NCBI GenBank assembly: GCA_018816555.1
Contig: JAHIVT010000010.1
Span: forward strand, 1-45,345
Origin: Pseudomonadota bacterium
GTDB lineage: Bacteria; Desulfobacterota; Desulfobulbia; Desulfobulbales; SURF-16
Direction of reading: 5' to 3'
DNA length: 45,345 bases
The notes beneath the pieces were generated by a model. It saw only the letters and a list, made by a program, of their open reading frames with translations. It was not told the origin of the DNA and made no database searches. This document shows, one piece after another, positions 34,897 through 44,311 of the stretch (within the stretch, counting starts at the first letter, position 1; each line of letters starts with the position of its first letter). The translations under genes and the position numbers were made by a program.

Positions 34897-36009
34897 TCAT
34901 ACTGAGGACGCTTTAAACTCAGTCACTCCAGTTGGCAAAATCCCCTTAATTTCAATCTGAGAATAATCAGCAAAGGAACGAATGGGCTTATTATCATCCA
35001 TGGGTTTGGGGTTGGCCACCATCTCAAAGAGCTTTTGCGCCGGGGCATTTCCTAGTGCGGATTCATGCTTAAAAATGATCAGTTTCCTGGTGCTCATAAG
35101 ACCACGGGCAGCGGAATGGTCATGATCGAACATGTTGCTCAGAGCCTCCCAAAATAACTTCAGGTCATTCTCGGAAAAGAGAGTCTGGGCGGCAAGATGG
35201 GGTGAGATGAACCCGTGGCAACGGTACAGGCCATAGGGGACAGTGTATTTGCGGCCCATGGTGCGGTTATCTCCCTGTTGTTTTTCTGCCTCTGCCTCGG
35301 TGGCCACCGCCATGCGGGTAATGCTGTGTTCTAGCGCAACAATCTGGTCAACGCTCCGGGCAAAAGTAAGCTGTACCGGCCCCCGCACCTGACCGCAATT
35401 GGGCGCTGATTTCAGGGAAAGCACCCCGCCAAATGTCCGAATATCGTAGTAATCTTTACACATCCTGCCCCTTCCCTTTTCCACCTCGACACCCGTGGGG
35501 CGCCTTGACTTCGCTTCCTTTATGGCTTTAGTGACAGCAGCCTTGACTGTCTTGGATGGTTTTGCTTCTTTCAGCCAATCATTGATTTCTTTTTTGTCTG
35601 CATCGGCAGCCACAACAAGCGTATAGGTGTTGCTGTCCTCGTCAGTATCGAGGCTCAAACCCTCATGCATCCCTATCTCCTCAAGTCCTTCATGGATTTC
35701 CTTGGTGATGGAAGCCCTTGATTCTTCCCCAAGCTTGATTCCCAGATCATTGAAAGCCTTCACATGGGCGCGGCCAAGCACAGCTTTTTCTTTCACATAA
35801 ATATCAAAGCCTGTAGCACACTTATTCGCCAGTTGTACATAATTCCGCACTTTGCGCTTGAGACAGACATCAGTGACCAGACCGTGGCCGGTTTCGGGAT
35901 CGATGCGAGGCAGATTACCGGCATCTGGATCGCCGTTCGGGTTGCCGTCCTGTACATCGAAAAAGAGGATAAAATCATACCGGTTTTTAATTAATTCGTT
36001 CATCGTCAT
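34897..36009 (-). CDS. cas7: Type I-C Cascade backbone Cas7 (Csd2)
   Basis: 370 residues. RAMP protein that lines the crRNA. Starts RYDFILFFDVQDGNPNGDPD, then VCLKRKVRNYVQL; later CKDYYDIRTFGGVLSLK, RGPVQLTFARSVDQI and PYGLYRCHGFISPHLA. Most Csd2 proteins I know are near 290 residues; the extra ~75 are a charged segment around residues 100-180. The first Met codons (36009, 36003) are both possible. It is 5 bases after cas8c. Last gene of the interference half before the inserted island. Confidence 0.96.
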   Translation of the reverse strand: MTMNELIKNRYDFILFFDVQDGNPNGDPDAGNLPRIDPETGHGLVTDVCLKRKVRNYVQLANKCATGFDIYVKEKAVLGRAHVKAFNDLGIKLGEESRASITKEIHEGLEEIGMHEGLSLDTDEDSNTYTLVVAADADKKEINDWLKEAKPSKTVKAAVTKAIKEAKSRRPTGVEVEKGRGRMCKDYYDIRTFGGVLSLKSAPNCGQVRGPVQLTFARSVDQIVALEHSITRMAVATEAEAEKQQGDNRTMGRKYTVPYGLYRCHGFISPHLAAQTLFSENDLKLFWEALSNMFDHDHSAARGLMSTRKLIIFKHESALGNAPAQKLFEMVANPKPMDDNKPIRSFADYSQIEIKGILPTGVTEFKASSV

Positions 36010-36014
36010 TCTCC

Positions 36015-37763
36015 TTATCTGTTTTCATTCTTTTTGGTGAAATAGTCCTGCCGCTGGTGATAGTAACCGACAGCGAAACGTCCCTGATCCTCGAGCGCAA
36101 GATGAGCCGGCATCTCCGCCTTAATGCCATCGACTATCTCCCCAATGAGAGACTCAAAATAGACCTTGCTACGGGTTGGCAGCTTGGCGACATGATGATT
36201 TTTCAATTTCAGCAATTGGGGAAAGACAGTGACCGGAGAACTTGCAGCCGCGCCATAGAAGCGATCACGGATGGTCGTATTTATTCCTGGGCTCGCCTTT
36301 TCCTGAATCAGTTCCAGAACGGAGAAAAGCCTTCCCAGCCTATAGGCCGGATTCATGTTGGTTTTATCAAGCGACACGGTAAATACCTCCTTTGCTATTT
36401 TTTGGTAAATCCGGTTATGCCGGTTCAGATACGCCTTGATGATGGCGGCCCGGATACGGGTAACATTTCTTTCGGCCCTGATGCGCCGCACACATTGCTG
36501 TAACAAGGTGGCAGGATACGACGTGCCGTTCAGAATGGCCTGCATGACGGCCCCGGCTAGATTAGGCGGCACATTGCTAATTTTGAATTCCAGCGCCGTA
36601 TGGACCAGTAGCCGATGGAGGGAGAAATATTCATCGTCTTTTGGGCCTCTGGCAATATCGAGGTCATCAAAATGGGCCTTAATTCGATAAGCGAAATCCC
36701 GCACTGTTCCCTGCACCCAAAAACGGACAGCAATGCGAGCAGCATTCGGCGCCAGACCAAGGACATAAAATCTATTGCTATCCTCTGCCGACAGCTGGCC
36801 GGCAGCAATACTTTCATAGAGTTGTCGCACAGCCCTAACGCCCTGATCAGGGTCATCTTTCGGAGAACTGGTAAAGAAAAGAGAGAAATCGTTTTCCAGT
36901 TGCGCAGGCCTTGCCGCCCAAAAAACCGTGGTGGTATCGCCAACCAGCATATGGGTTTCGCCCTTTATCAGGGTATTCAATGCCGTGGTATAAGCCGCAT
37001 GGGCATATTTACTGACCGGGGCATTAAACCCCTGCTCCTTGCCGTAGGAGTCAAAGCCTGAGTCTTTCTGAAAGCCCACCAATTTTCCACTCGCCTGCCC
37101 ACCGGAAATGGCGGTTGATGCGCTCAGACGTTGAACAATCCCTTTCTTCCCGGTAATCAGGCAATTGGCCTCATAGGTTTCTGTTTTATCGGGGAGCAGG
37201 GCGATGGCCTTGTGATAAGTGATGACTACCTCTCTCCCTGTGACAGGTTCCGTTTCGCCCATAAGCCGGAAAGTCAGGTTACAACCGCTAATCCCGCAAC
37301 ACTCTGACCAATTGTCCAAGGTGGGAACCTTCTTATATTCTTCTTTCTCATAAAATTTGAGCACTGCGGCAACGCTTGGGTCGGCCTTAACCTGGACTGG
37401 AAGACTGAACAACTTATCAATGAAGGTCCTCAGCTGTTTTTCGGCCATGGCAAGGGCCTTGGCTCGATCCGGCTCATCCTCCTTGGGGTACCCCAAAACA
37501 TAGCCGTAATGGTCCCAGAGCAAAAATGTTGTCTGCCAAGCATTTGACCCAGTCGACTTAGCTGACTTTGGCAAAAGGAACATTTTTTTGACCGACTGCT
37601 TCCCCGTTCCCTCTCTAGTATTCTCCAAACTTTTCACATTACCGTCCGCGTCAATGACAATGAGAAAACGGATCTCCTTCCACTCAAAACCGACCGGAGC
37701 GATACCACTCTCCTGGTCTTGCGCCTTTCGTTCATAATAATCATACAGGGCTTGCAGAATCAT
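36015..37763 (-). CDS. cas8c: Type I-C large subunit Cas8c (Csd1)
   Basis: 582 residues from ATG 37763, which has AAGGAGG nine bases ahead; the longer frame is not needed. Starts MILQALYDYYERKAQD. Later blocks: CLITGKKGIVQRLSA, GFQKDSGFDSYGKEQGFNAP, FFTSSPKDDPDQGVRAVRQ and GLAPNAARIAVRFWVQGTVR are typical of Csd1. It recognises the PAM, and in I-C systems an internal start within this gene often yields a Cas11-like small subunit; I could not identify that start with confidence. It overlaps cas5 by 4 bases. Confidence 0.97.
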   Translation of the reverse strand: MILQALYDYYERKAQDQESGIAPVGFEWKEIRFLIVIDADGNVKSLENTREGTGKQSVKKMFLLPKSAKSTGSNAWQTTFLLWDHYGYVLGYPKEDEPDRAKALAMAEKQLRTFIDKLFSLPVQVKADPSVAAVLKFYEKEEYKKVPTLDNWSECCGISGCNLTFRLMGETEPVTGREVVITYHKAIALLPDKTETYEANCLITGKKGIVQRLSASTAISGGQASGKLVGFQKDSGFDSYGKEQGFNAPVSKYAHAAYTTALNTLIKGETHMLVGDTTTVFWAARPAQLENDFSLFFTSSPKDDPDQGVRAVRQLYESIAAGQLSAEDSNRFYVLGLAPNAARIAVRFWVQGTVRDFAYRIKAHFDDLDIARGPKDDEYFSLHRLLVHTALEFKISNVPPNLAGAVMQAILNGTSYPATLLQQCVRRIRAERNVTRIRAAIIKAYLNRHNRIYQKIAKEVFTVSLDKTNMNPAYRLGRLFSVLELIQEKASPGINTTIRDRFYGAAASSPVTVFPQLLKLKNHHVAKLPTRSKVYFESLIGEIVDGIKAEMPAHLALEDQGRFAVGYYHQRQDYFTKKNENR

Positions 37764-38500
37764 TTGTGTACCTCCTTGCTGTCCCATGGCGGCACGATAA
37801 TTCTCCCCTGCCGCAACTCCGCCCGGAAAAAGGCCGGTCGCGGATCATCCGGGTTGGCAAAATCCAAATCATAGAGCATGAAGCCCAGATCGCGGCTCTC
37901 CGCAATTGGCAAGGCGCATTCCTGTTCCGGATTTTCGATAAACCGGAAATAGGCTGAAAACTCCCGGCAGCCGAGATAGGGCTGGTTGAAGCACTGCCCC
38001 TTCCTGGCCCGTCGCTCGAACATGGCAAGATACTTTCCCGGAGTTTCGTCCTGCTTTGTCTGCCAAGCGGTCCGGTTATCTTCCATTTCCTGGCGCTCGT
38101 CGTTATCCCAGAGCATTTCCGGTACTTGGCCAATGGTCCTTTTCCGCTGACCAACCGGGATATATTCCAACCAGGCGTGTAGCCGGTAGCGCACATCCCG
38201 CAGGAGAAGTCCGGCCCGTTGCAGCCGATGCTCCTCAATAAATACGCAATCTTTCCCAGCGCTGGCTGTTGCCCCAACCTCATTACGGCGCACCGAAATC
38301 CAACGGACGGGACTGAGCACCTCAATCTCCCTGATATGCCAACGGATGGCAGGTTTCCAGAAGATCGCCTCGAAAACAGCCCGCGCCGCAGATGGGGTGA
38401 TAACATCGTAGCTCACCCGTTCCACTTTCATCTCGGGCCGGGTAAAGCAAGCATAATCACCCCACACCTCAAGACAGAATCGTTTTTCCAAGTTCGTCAT
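37760..38500 (-). CDS. cas5: Type I-C Cas5 (crRNA-processing Cas5d)
   Basis: 246 residues. In I-C systems, which lack Cas6, this RAMP protein cuts the precursor crRNA. Starts CLEVWGDYACFTRPEMKVER, followed by SYDVITPSAARAVFEAIFWK; ends PPWDSKEVHK. No cas6 is present, as expected. It sits between cas3 and cas8c. Confidence 0.96.
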   Translation of the reverse strand: MTNLEKRFCLEVWGDYACFTRPEMKVERVSYDVITPSAARAVFEAIFWKPAIRWHIREIEVLSPVRWISVRRNEVGATASAGKDCVFIEEHRLQRAGLLLRDVRYRLHAWLEYIPVGQRKRTIGQVPEMLWDNDERQEMEDNRTAWQTKQDETPGKYLAMFERRARKGQCFNQPYLGCREFSAYFRFIENPEQECALPIAESRDLGFMLYDLDFANPDDPRPAFFRAELRQGRIIVPPWDSKEVHK

Positions 38501-38531
38501 AGGCTGTTCTCCACGCTCATGTTAATCTTGT

Positions 38532-40796
38532 TCAATACATAAAATTCGCTTCATTCCAAACAATATTCAATCCCACGAAACCGAGCCGCTTGTCATAGAC
38601 CCCATCCGCTGCCTGGCACCAGATTCCGTGCTTCTCATCCGGCACTTTCTCAAGCCCGGACTGCGCTTGCACCAGACACCGTTCAGGAATGGTAATGGTG
38701 AAACGTTGCAGCTTGCGCATCAGCTCCTTACTTGGTCCGGCATAACGCAATTTTTTAATCAAATCTCTACTGTTTGCCTTCTCATCCGCAAACCATACAA
38801 CCACCGGGATTTGCTGCTGGTCGTCAATAAGATGAAATTTTTGTGCTGCTTCGCGAAACTGAAATTTACCTTCCCGCGCAGCTTGTTCCAGAAGGGTTTT
38901 TATATCCTTCGTATCAAAGGAGTTTACCTTTCCATAAAACAGATCAAAATATTTCTGAAAAACAGCCGGTTCCAGATTTTTACACCCATCAGGGTCGCAA
39001 GCCCATATCTCCCGCCCGGCATCGGCACCCTTGCGTAACAGGCCAGGGGGGGCGGCTTTGGGAGGTTCAAAAACCACCACCCGCCCCAAGTTTAGCAGAC
39101 CTTCCCGATTACAGCGTCCTGCCGCCTGGGCAATGGAATCAAAACCACCCATGGCGCGATAGACTACAGGGAAATCAATATCCACCCCGGCCTCGACCAG
39201 TTGGGTGCTGATGACCCGTATCGGCTGCTTGTCATGAAGCGCCGCTTTGATTCTGGCAATGATCTGGCTGCGGTGAGCACCACACATATTGGCCGACAGA
39301 TGAATGGTATCTTCCGGCATCAAGCTATGAAGCTCTCGACAGTCGCGACGGGTGTTGACAATGCAAAGCACTTGCTCATACGCTGCCAACTTACTGGCCA
39401 GTTCAGTCCAATCAGTGACCTTATCCTTCTGCATCTGGACCTGTACCCGTTGGAATTCCCTGGTCAGTTCTTGGGGATTGCTCATTATCTCCCTGACCGC
39501 CTCTTGATCAATACCTTCGAACACTGCTTGGCCAGCACCGATTCTGCCAGTCAAAGCGGGCTGGGTGGCAGTGCAGAGCACCATAGACACCTTAAAATGC
39601 AACACCAGGCTTTTCATGACCGAAACTATGGGCCGCAAATACTCAGGCGGCAGCATCTGCGCTTCGTCAAGGATGATTATACTAGCGGCAATATTATGCA
39701 GTTTACGGCAGGCAGAACCTCTTGCGGCAAACAACGATTCAAAGAGCTGGACATTGGTGGTGACGATGATCGGTGCGTCCCAATTTTCACTGGCCAGGCG
39801 GCTTTGACGTGAATCAGTGTCTGGGTCAAGGCTGCTGTGATGCTCAATCACATTTTCCTCGCCGAATACCTTCTTGTACACTTTGGCTGTCTGCTCAATA
39901 ATGCTGGTGTAGGGAATTGCGACGATAATTCTCTTTTTCTTGTTACTGGGAACAACCGCGTGCTCCAGAGCAAAGGCCATCGCTGAAAGGGTCTTGCCGC
40001 CGCCTGTAGGCACGGTCAAACTGAAAAAACCAGGGTCCCAAACTCCGGCCGAACGGCATTCACACAAGATTTGCTGTCGCAGCCGATTAACTTCGGTTGA
40101 CTCGGCCTTGGTTGCCAAGCTGTCCATATAGGAATCAAATTTACTTTTTAATTCGGATAAAGGAGGATATGTCCCTCGTTGCGCCCATTGATCAGGCCGC
40201 ATAAACTCTTCGGTATCGAGAAAATCGGCATCAACCAAAGAAGAAAACAGCATGCGAACCCAGAGATGGAAGGCTTCTTCCGTGAAGCACTGACCACAGG
40301 GAGGAGTATTAGGAACCACTACCCTGGAAACGACCAACGCCTGCCAAGCTTCCCGCACTTGGGGCAAAACGTTCCGTTCCTCCTCACTTAACCGATGCTC
40401 AAGATTGCCGCCAATACCCGGTGTGTGAAACCAATCAGGGAGACCCGCATGGTGACCGGCCACCAGATAGGCCAGAATTTTGCCGGTGCCCTTCAGATTT
40501 TCAACTGACCAAACCGCCCCATGACTGGAATGGTTAACTTTGCCCGGCGATGTTTCAATATGAGCCTCGGTATCAAAACCAGTCACTTGACGGATATAGT
40601 GCTGGAAGGCGTCCGACCCCTTGCCCAGATCATGCAGAAATCCGGCGGCGTTTCCCCAATCACCATTCCCGAACACCCCTGCAAACTCTCCTGCCAGCTT
40701 GGCCACACCGGCAAGATGCTCCTCAAGAGAATGAGTACGCCATTCACCGGTCTTATCATCCTGTATGGCGTGAGCCAACAATTCAGAATTGTTCAT
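38532..40796 (-). CDS. cas3: CRISPR helicase-nuclease Cas3
   Basis: 754 residues from ATG 40796 (GTG 40829 is an alternative). The HD nuclease domain comes first: HSLEEHLAGVAKLAGEFA, AAGFLHDLGKGSDAFQHYI, VAGHHAGLPDW. The SF2 helicase follows with Walker A (TVPTGGGKTLSAMAF), DEAQ box (IILDEAQMLPPEYL), SMVLCTATQPALTG, and motif VI (GRCNREG) preceded by STQLVEAGVDIDFP. Cas3 is recruited by Cascade to degrade the target. First gene of the intact operon, 31 bases before cas5. Confidence 0.97.
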   Translation of the reverse strand: MNNSELLAHAIQDDKTGEWRTHSLEEHLAGVAKLAGEFAGVFGNGDWGNAAGFLHDLGKGSDAFQHYIRQVTGFDTEAHIETSPGKVNHSSHGAVWSVENLKGTGKILAYLVAGHHAGLPDWFHTPGIGGNLEHRLSEEERNVLPQVREAWQALVVSRVVVPNTPPCGQCFTEEAFHLWVRMLFSSLVDADFLDTEEFMRPDQWAQRGTYPPLSELKSKFDSYMDSLATKAESTEVNRLRQQILCECRSAGVWDPGFFSLTVPTGGGKTLSAMAFALEHAVVPSNKKKRIIVAIPYTSIIEQTAKVYKKVFGEENVIEHHSSLDPDTDSRQSRLASENWDAPIIVTTNVQLFESLFAARGSACRKLHNIAASIIILDEAQMLPPEYLRPIVSVMKSLVLHFKVSMVLCTATQPALTGRIGAGQAVFEGIDQEAVREIMSNPQELTREFQRVQVQMQKDKVTDWTELASKLAAYEQVLCIVNTRRDCRELHSLMPEDTIHLSANMCGAHRSQIIARIKAALHDKQPIRVISTQLVEAGVDIDFPVVYRAMGGFDSIAQAAGRCNREGLLNLGRVVVFEPPKAAPPGLLRKGADAGREIWACDPDGCKNLEPAVFQKYFDLFYGKVNSFDTKDIKTLLEQAAREGKFQFREAAQKFHLIDDQQQIPVVVWFADEKANSRDLIKKLRYAGPSKELMRKLQRFTITIPERCLVQAQSGLEKVPDEKHGIWCQAADGVYDKRLGFVGLNIVWNEANFMY

Positions 40797-40875
40797 TATT
40801 AGTGATTCTCCAAAAATTGACGGCTTCACAACAAGTCAAAATTTCTCAAAATGCTGAAACTACCTCGATGAGTTA

Positions 40876-41148
40876 CTACGCAAAAAACCATTTTTGGGAC
40901 TTTTTAGGAAAACCTGGACAGAACTGTTTTTCATCTTCAAACCCGTTTTCGGCATACAGTTTTGCCTGAAAGGCATCCGCATACTTGCCGAGATCATGCC
41001 ACAACCCGGCCAGGTAGGCCCATTGCTCGCCGCCGAAAGGTCTGGCAAATTCTGCAGCCATCTCAGCCACGTTTTTCAAGTGTTCTTCCAACGGCTGCCA
41101 TTTTTCCGGCGGCTGATTTTCCAAACTGTGGGCGTAATATTTGGTCAT
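40876..41148 (-). pseudogene. Truncated second Cas3 HD domain
   Basis: 90 residues from ATG 41148. It reads YYAHSLENQPPEKWQPLEEH, then FGGEQWAYLAGLWHDLGKYA and DAFQAKLYAENGF, the start of a Cas3 HD domain with its HD pair. It then runs into unrelated residues and a stop. It is not a copy of the neighbouring cas3 start (different sequence), so it is likely the stub of another, displaced cas3. Its ATG directly adjoins the octamer array, with no ribosome site visible. Confidence 0.8.
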
Positions 41149-41151
41149 AAG

Positions 41152-41322
41152 CGTTCCAGCGTATAAGTGTTCCAACGTTTAAACGATCCAGCGTTCAAGC
41201 GTAAAAAATGTTACAGCGTTCAAATGTTCCAATGATCAATCGATCCAGGGATCCGGCGATCAAACGCTCCAGCATTACAACGATTAAGCGATCCAACGTT
41301 CAAGCGTTTAAACGCTTTTCCC
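41152..41322. repeat. Octamer tandem array B (diverged)
   Basis: About 21 consecutive 8-base units kept nearly in phase but diverged: for example GCGTTCCA, GCGTATAA, ACGTTTAA, ACGATCCA, GCGTTCAA, TCGATCCA, GCGATCAA. A one-base slip occurs near 41215. It fills the gap upstream of the Cas3 HD remnant. Confidence 0.8.
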
Positions 41323-41324
41323 CC

Positions 41325-41359
41325 ATCCTACCACCCTCACTGTGTCAACCGATGTCATA
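41325..41359 (-). promoter_or_regulatory. 35-bp shared element, copy 1
   Basis: Matches 45184-45218 at 31 of 35 bases. In minus sense it has TATGACATC then GTTGACA, i.e. two TGACA words starting 10 bases apart, then GTGAGGGTGGTAGGAT. It is upstream of the Cas3 HD remnant and cas operon, next to an octamer array. Possible operator or promoter. Confidence 0.5.
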
Positions 41360-41433
41360 CCCCATAAATTTTGACTGTCTCACAAAAAACCCTTCGACAG
41401 CCGTACATTGCATGATAAGTCTATGATTTACCG

Positions 41434-42435
41434 TCACGAAAATTTGTCTCCAGGACTTTTTACGAAGCCATAAATTTTCGTCATTTTTTCAATTTCTTCG
41501 CGCACCAGGTTTTGCAGCTCCTTTGGTGCGACGACCTTCACCTCGGCGCCGTGGCTCAGGATTTTTTTCACCAGCTCCCGGAAATCAGCCACAGTGAACT
41601 GCAGCAGCAGGCTGCCGTCAGGTTCTATTGTTGTTTTCTGCTCCGGGTGCCAGATCTGCTCGCTTACCCAGGCGGCGGCCTGCGGGGAGAAACGCAGCAC
41701 GGCCTCAACCGGGTCCGCGCCCTGCATGATGCCGAAATGGCGACGGGTATATTCCTTAAGCGACGGCAGAGCCTTAGGCAGCTCAATCCGCTCAGTGGAA
41801 GGGGCAATGGTCTTGATGCGTGACAGGGCAAAGTCGCGGATATTGCAGCTCTTAGCGCACCAGGCAAGGAGATACCAGCTGCCCATGTAGTGCATGAGAT
41901 GCAGGGGCCGGATGTGGCGGGTGGAAGTTTTAGCGGTGTGGGGCGAATGATAGGTGATCAACAGGGGCGAGTCATCGAAAAGAGCCTGGACCGTCTGCCG
42001 GAAACACCAGCCATCAACTTTCGAGTATTCGATGTTTTTTACGGAGATCCTATCGCTGACATGTTCGAGACAGGACTCCCTCTTCTTGCCGGTGGAATGG
42101 AGCACCCTGTCGATCAGCCGGCAGAGATCATCCTTGAAGGCGTGGTCGGGGATGGTGGAAGCCAGGCGGATTGCCAGGGCCAGCGCCAGGATATTGGTTT
42201 CGCTGAACCAGTGGCCGGGCAGTTCAAAGGAATCATCCGTGTAGAAATAGCCGCGCCGGCGGCGATCAAACTCAAGCGGCGCTTCGAGGTGAACGCGCAT
42301 GAAATCGATGTCCCGCTGGGCGGTACGGGGCGAGATCTCAAACTCCTCAACCAGCCGCGCGGCATTGGGATAGCGGCTGGACTTGATCCGGCCATGGAAC
42401 CAGTAAAAGCGCTCGTATTTCAGCCGGTCGGACAT
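41434..42435 (-). CDS. HTH-WYL transcriptional regulator
   Basis: 333 residues. An N-terminal DeoR-like winged helix (KYERFYWFHGRIKSSRYPNA, LVEEFEISPRTAQRDIDFM), a middle WYL domain (LLITYHSPHTAKTSTRHIRP, HYMGSWYLLAWCAKSCNIRDF; the tryptophan-tyrosine-leucine signature lies in SWYLLAW), and a C-terminal WCX extension (VLRFSPQAAAWVSEQIWHPE). WYL regulators bind nucleic-acid-type ligands and often control CRISPR or phage-defence loci. It is encoded directly upstream of the cas operon in the same direction, so it may regulate it; this is inferred from position. Confidence 0.92.
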   Translation of the reverse strand: MSDRLKYERFYWFHGRIKSSRYPNAARLVEEFEISPRTAQRDIDFMRVHLEAPLEFDRRRRGYFYTDDSFELPGHWFSETNILALALAIRLASTIPDHAFKDDLCRLIDRVLHSTGKKRESCLEHVSDRISVKNIEYSKVDGWCFRQTVQALFDDSPLLITYHSPHTAKTSTRHIRPLHLMHYMGSWYLLAWCAKSCNIRDFALSRIKTIAPSTERIELPKALPSLKEYTRRHFGIMQGADPVEAVLRFSPQAAAWVSEQIWHPEQKTTIEPDGSLLLQFTVADFRELVKKILSHGAEVKVVAPKELQNLVREEIEKMTKIYGFVKSPGDKFS

Positions 42436-42658
42436 TTTTTCTTCATGCGCATCCTCTGTGGATCATGAGAGGTTCTTATTGCCACGAGGAGGGAGTGACC
42501 TGTAGCCGGAATCCCCTCGGGCAAAAAGCATAACGGAAAAATACTACTGCAGTTTTTTGTTATTCACCACCAAAAAAGTTATAAAGATTGTGATGTTACG
42601 GCTTGAAGGTTCAACCGATCAAGCGTTTGAGCGTTTAAAAGTTTCCACGTTTGAACCC
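42436..42658. repeat. Intergenic region with octamer tandem array C
   Basis: Bases ~42608-42657 hold about six diverged 8-base units (GGTTCAAC, CGATCAAG, CGTTTGAG, CGTTTAAA, AGTTTCCA, CGTTTGAA). The array reaches the stop codon of the four-helix-bundle gene. The remaining ~170 bases show nothing I can support. Confidence 0.65.
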
Positions 42659-43107
42659 TTACTTCTTCAAATACCCCTGGAGCAGGGCGTCAAATTCGGC
42701 AAGTTTCGGGTCGGGCTTGGGGGCCTTATATTTCTGGCCCTTGAATCTGCTGCCTTTCAGGTGCTCCATGAATTTATGGATCATGATGGAAAGTTTTTTG
42801 TGCTGATCCATCAGGGCCTCGGCCACCTCCCGGTTGACATATCCCTGATCCAGGGCCACATAAAGCTGGCAGCGGACCTCGCCGCAACTTCCCTTGGCAA
42901 TGGCAAGAAACTGGATGAACTCCTGGTTGCCGCCACGTTCATAGCCCTCGGCGATATTTGACATCACCGATACCGAGGCCGCTGAATCTGGTTGCACAAC
43001 CCGAAATCATTGGCAAATCCGACGTCTCTGGTGAGTTTGTATATTTTATTGGTTAATGACCGGGCCAGTTGCCAGATTTCCAGGTCTTCAAAATTTTTCG
43101 CGGTCAT
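42659..43107 (-). pseudogene. Four-helix-bundle (23S rRNA intervening-sequence type) protein, frameshifted
   Basis: Two frames together make one protein. From ATG 43107 (GGAGGAAG ahead) it reads KNFEDLEIWQLARSLTNKIY, then FGLCNQIQR, where the frame breaks near 42980. The next frame continues ASVSVMSNIAEGYERGGNQE and FLAIAKGSCGEVRCQLYVAL to the stop. This is the whole family pattern. One missing G in a short G-run (CAGCGG then CCTCGG) explains it. It could be a real mutation or a sequence error. Function is unknown; such proteins occur in rRNA insertions and near mobile or defence genes. Confidence 0.8.
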
Positions 43108-43120
43108 GTACACTTCCTCC

Positions 43121-43212
43121 GTTGCAGCGTTTGAACGTTTCAGAGTTTGAGCGTTCCAGCGTTCCAGCGTTTAAGCGTTTGAACGTTTGAGCGTTTACAC
43201 GCTGAAACGCTT
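43121..43212. repeat. Octamer tandem array D
   Basis: About 11.5 units strictly in 8-base phase from 43121: GTTGCAGC, GTTTGAAC, GTTTCAGA, GTTTGAGC, GTTCCAGC twice, GTTTAAGC, GTTTGAAC, GTTTGAGC, GTTTACAC, GCTGAAAC. It fills the gap between the coiled-coil gene and the four-helix-bundle gene. Confidence 0.85.
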
Positions 43213-43215
43213 CTT

Positions 43216-44289
43216 TTACTTGCTCTCATTCTGGCCGGAGCCTTTTGGCGAGGATTCGTTGTAATAGCGTTCCCTTGGGCTCGAAACCGCCTTGACGGCA
43301 ATGTCCTGCACCTTGCCGTAGGCCTTGTCAATCTGGGAGGCAAGCAGCTCAATCTGTTTCTTCTGGTCAGCGGCAACCTGCTCCAGGCCGGCAATCCTGG
43401 TGGTGAGCACATTTTTTTCACCCTCCAGTGTCTTGCGCAGCAGTTCCTCATTTTTTGCGGCCTCGGCGGTCAGCCGCTCCGAGGTCTCCTTGACCGCTTT
43501 CTTGATACCTTCCTCAAGTTCCCTGGGGAATTTCTCCACCTGGATATCAAGTGCGACAATGCGTTTTTCCTGCTGGGTCACCGCCGTCTCACGCTCCTTC
43601 AGGCTGGCTTCCTTGTCCGCCACTTTCTTCTCAAACTCCTCCTTCTTCTGATGCAGTTCCTTTTCCAGCCGGTTGACCTCATCCTGCAGGGCATTGGTCT
43701 TCTGTTCCCGGTCCCGCTTGAGCTTGTAGTCATACTCTTCCTGCTCGCGGCGACGAGTTTTTTCCAGCTGCTCCTGCTGCTCCTTTGCTCTGGCCCTGGC
43801 CTCTGCCTGCTCCTTTTCCCAGGCCGCGCGGTCACGTTTTATCGCCGACTCCAGTTCCTCGCGACGAGAGGCCATCTCTTCCTCAAAGGCTGCTCGTTTC
43901 TGCTTTTGCGCCTCGACCAGGGCGGCCAGGGAATAGGCTGATTTCTCCATCTCAAAGATTTCGGCAAGCTCCTTCTCCTTAACCGCAACCGCCTCTTTGA
44001 CCTTGCGGTAACGATCAGTTTGCTCCTCGATCCTCACGGCGATGTCGGTAAGGGCCGAGCCGATCTCGGTCTTGATTGAGCCTATGGCCTCGCTCACCCT
44101 GACTGCGGCAAGTTCTTCGGCAACAACGGTCACTTCCCTGGTCCGCCGTTCCTCCTTTTCCTTCTCCGGCCGCAACTCGTTGCCCTCGCGCTCCTCCAGC
44201 TTCCCCACCAGTTGACTATACGCCTCAAGAATCTCCTTCTTGGTATTTGACGGTGTTACCTGCGGTATCTCATCCTGTTTTTTGCTCAT
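43216..44289 (-). CDS. Long coiled-coil protein of unknown function
   Basis: 357 residues from ATG 44289, chosen for GAGGTGAG ahead; an upstream frame runs only into repeat sequence. Starts MSKKQDEIPQVTPSNTKKEI. Residues ~110-330 are almost wholly charged heptad-like helix (EQQEQLEKTRRREQEEYDYK; DEVNRLEKELHQKKEEFEKK). No membrane segment, signal peptide or catalytic motif. The tail SSPRERYYNESSPKGSGQNE is disordered. It looks structural, perhaps a filament or scaffold. Next to a TPR protein, with which it probably forms an operon. Confidence 0.75.
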   Translation of the reverse strand: MSKKQDEIPQVTPSNTKKEILEAYSQLVGKLEEREGNELRPEKEKEERRTREVTVVAEELAAVRVSEAIGSIKTEIGSALTDIAVRIEEQTDRYRKVKEAVAVKEKELAEIFEMEKSAYSLAALVEAQKQKRAAFEEEMASRREELESAIKRDRAAWEKEQAEARARAKEQQEQLEKTRRREQEEYDYKLKRDREQKTNALQDEVNRLEKELHQKKEEFEKKVADKEASLKERETAVTQQEKRIVALDIQVEKFPRELEEGIKKAVKETSERLTAEAAKNEELLRKTLEGEKNVLTTRIAGLEQVAADQKKQIELLASQIDKAYGKVQDIAVKAVSSPRERYYNESSPKGSGQNESK

Positions 44290-44311
44290 TGTCTCACCTC
44301 GTTTGATAATT

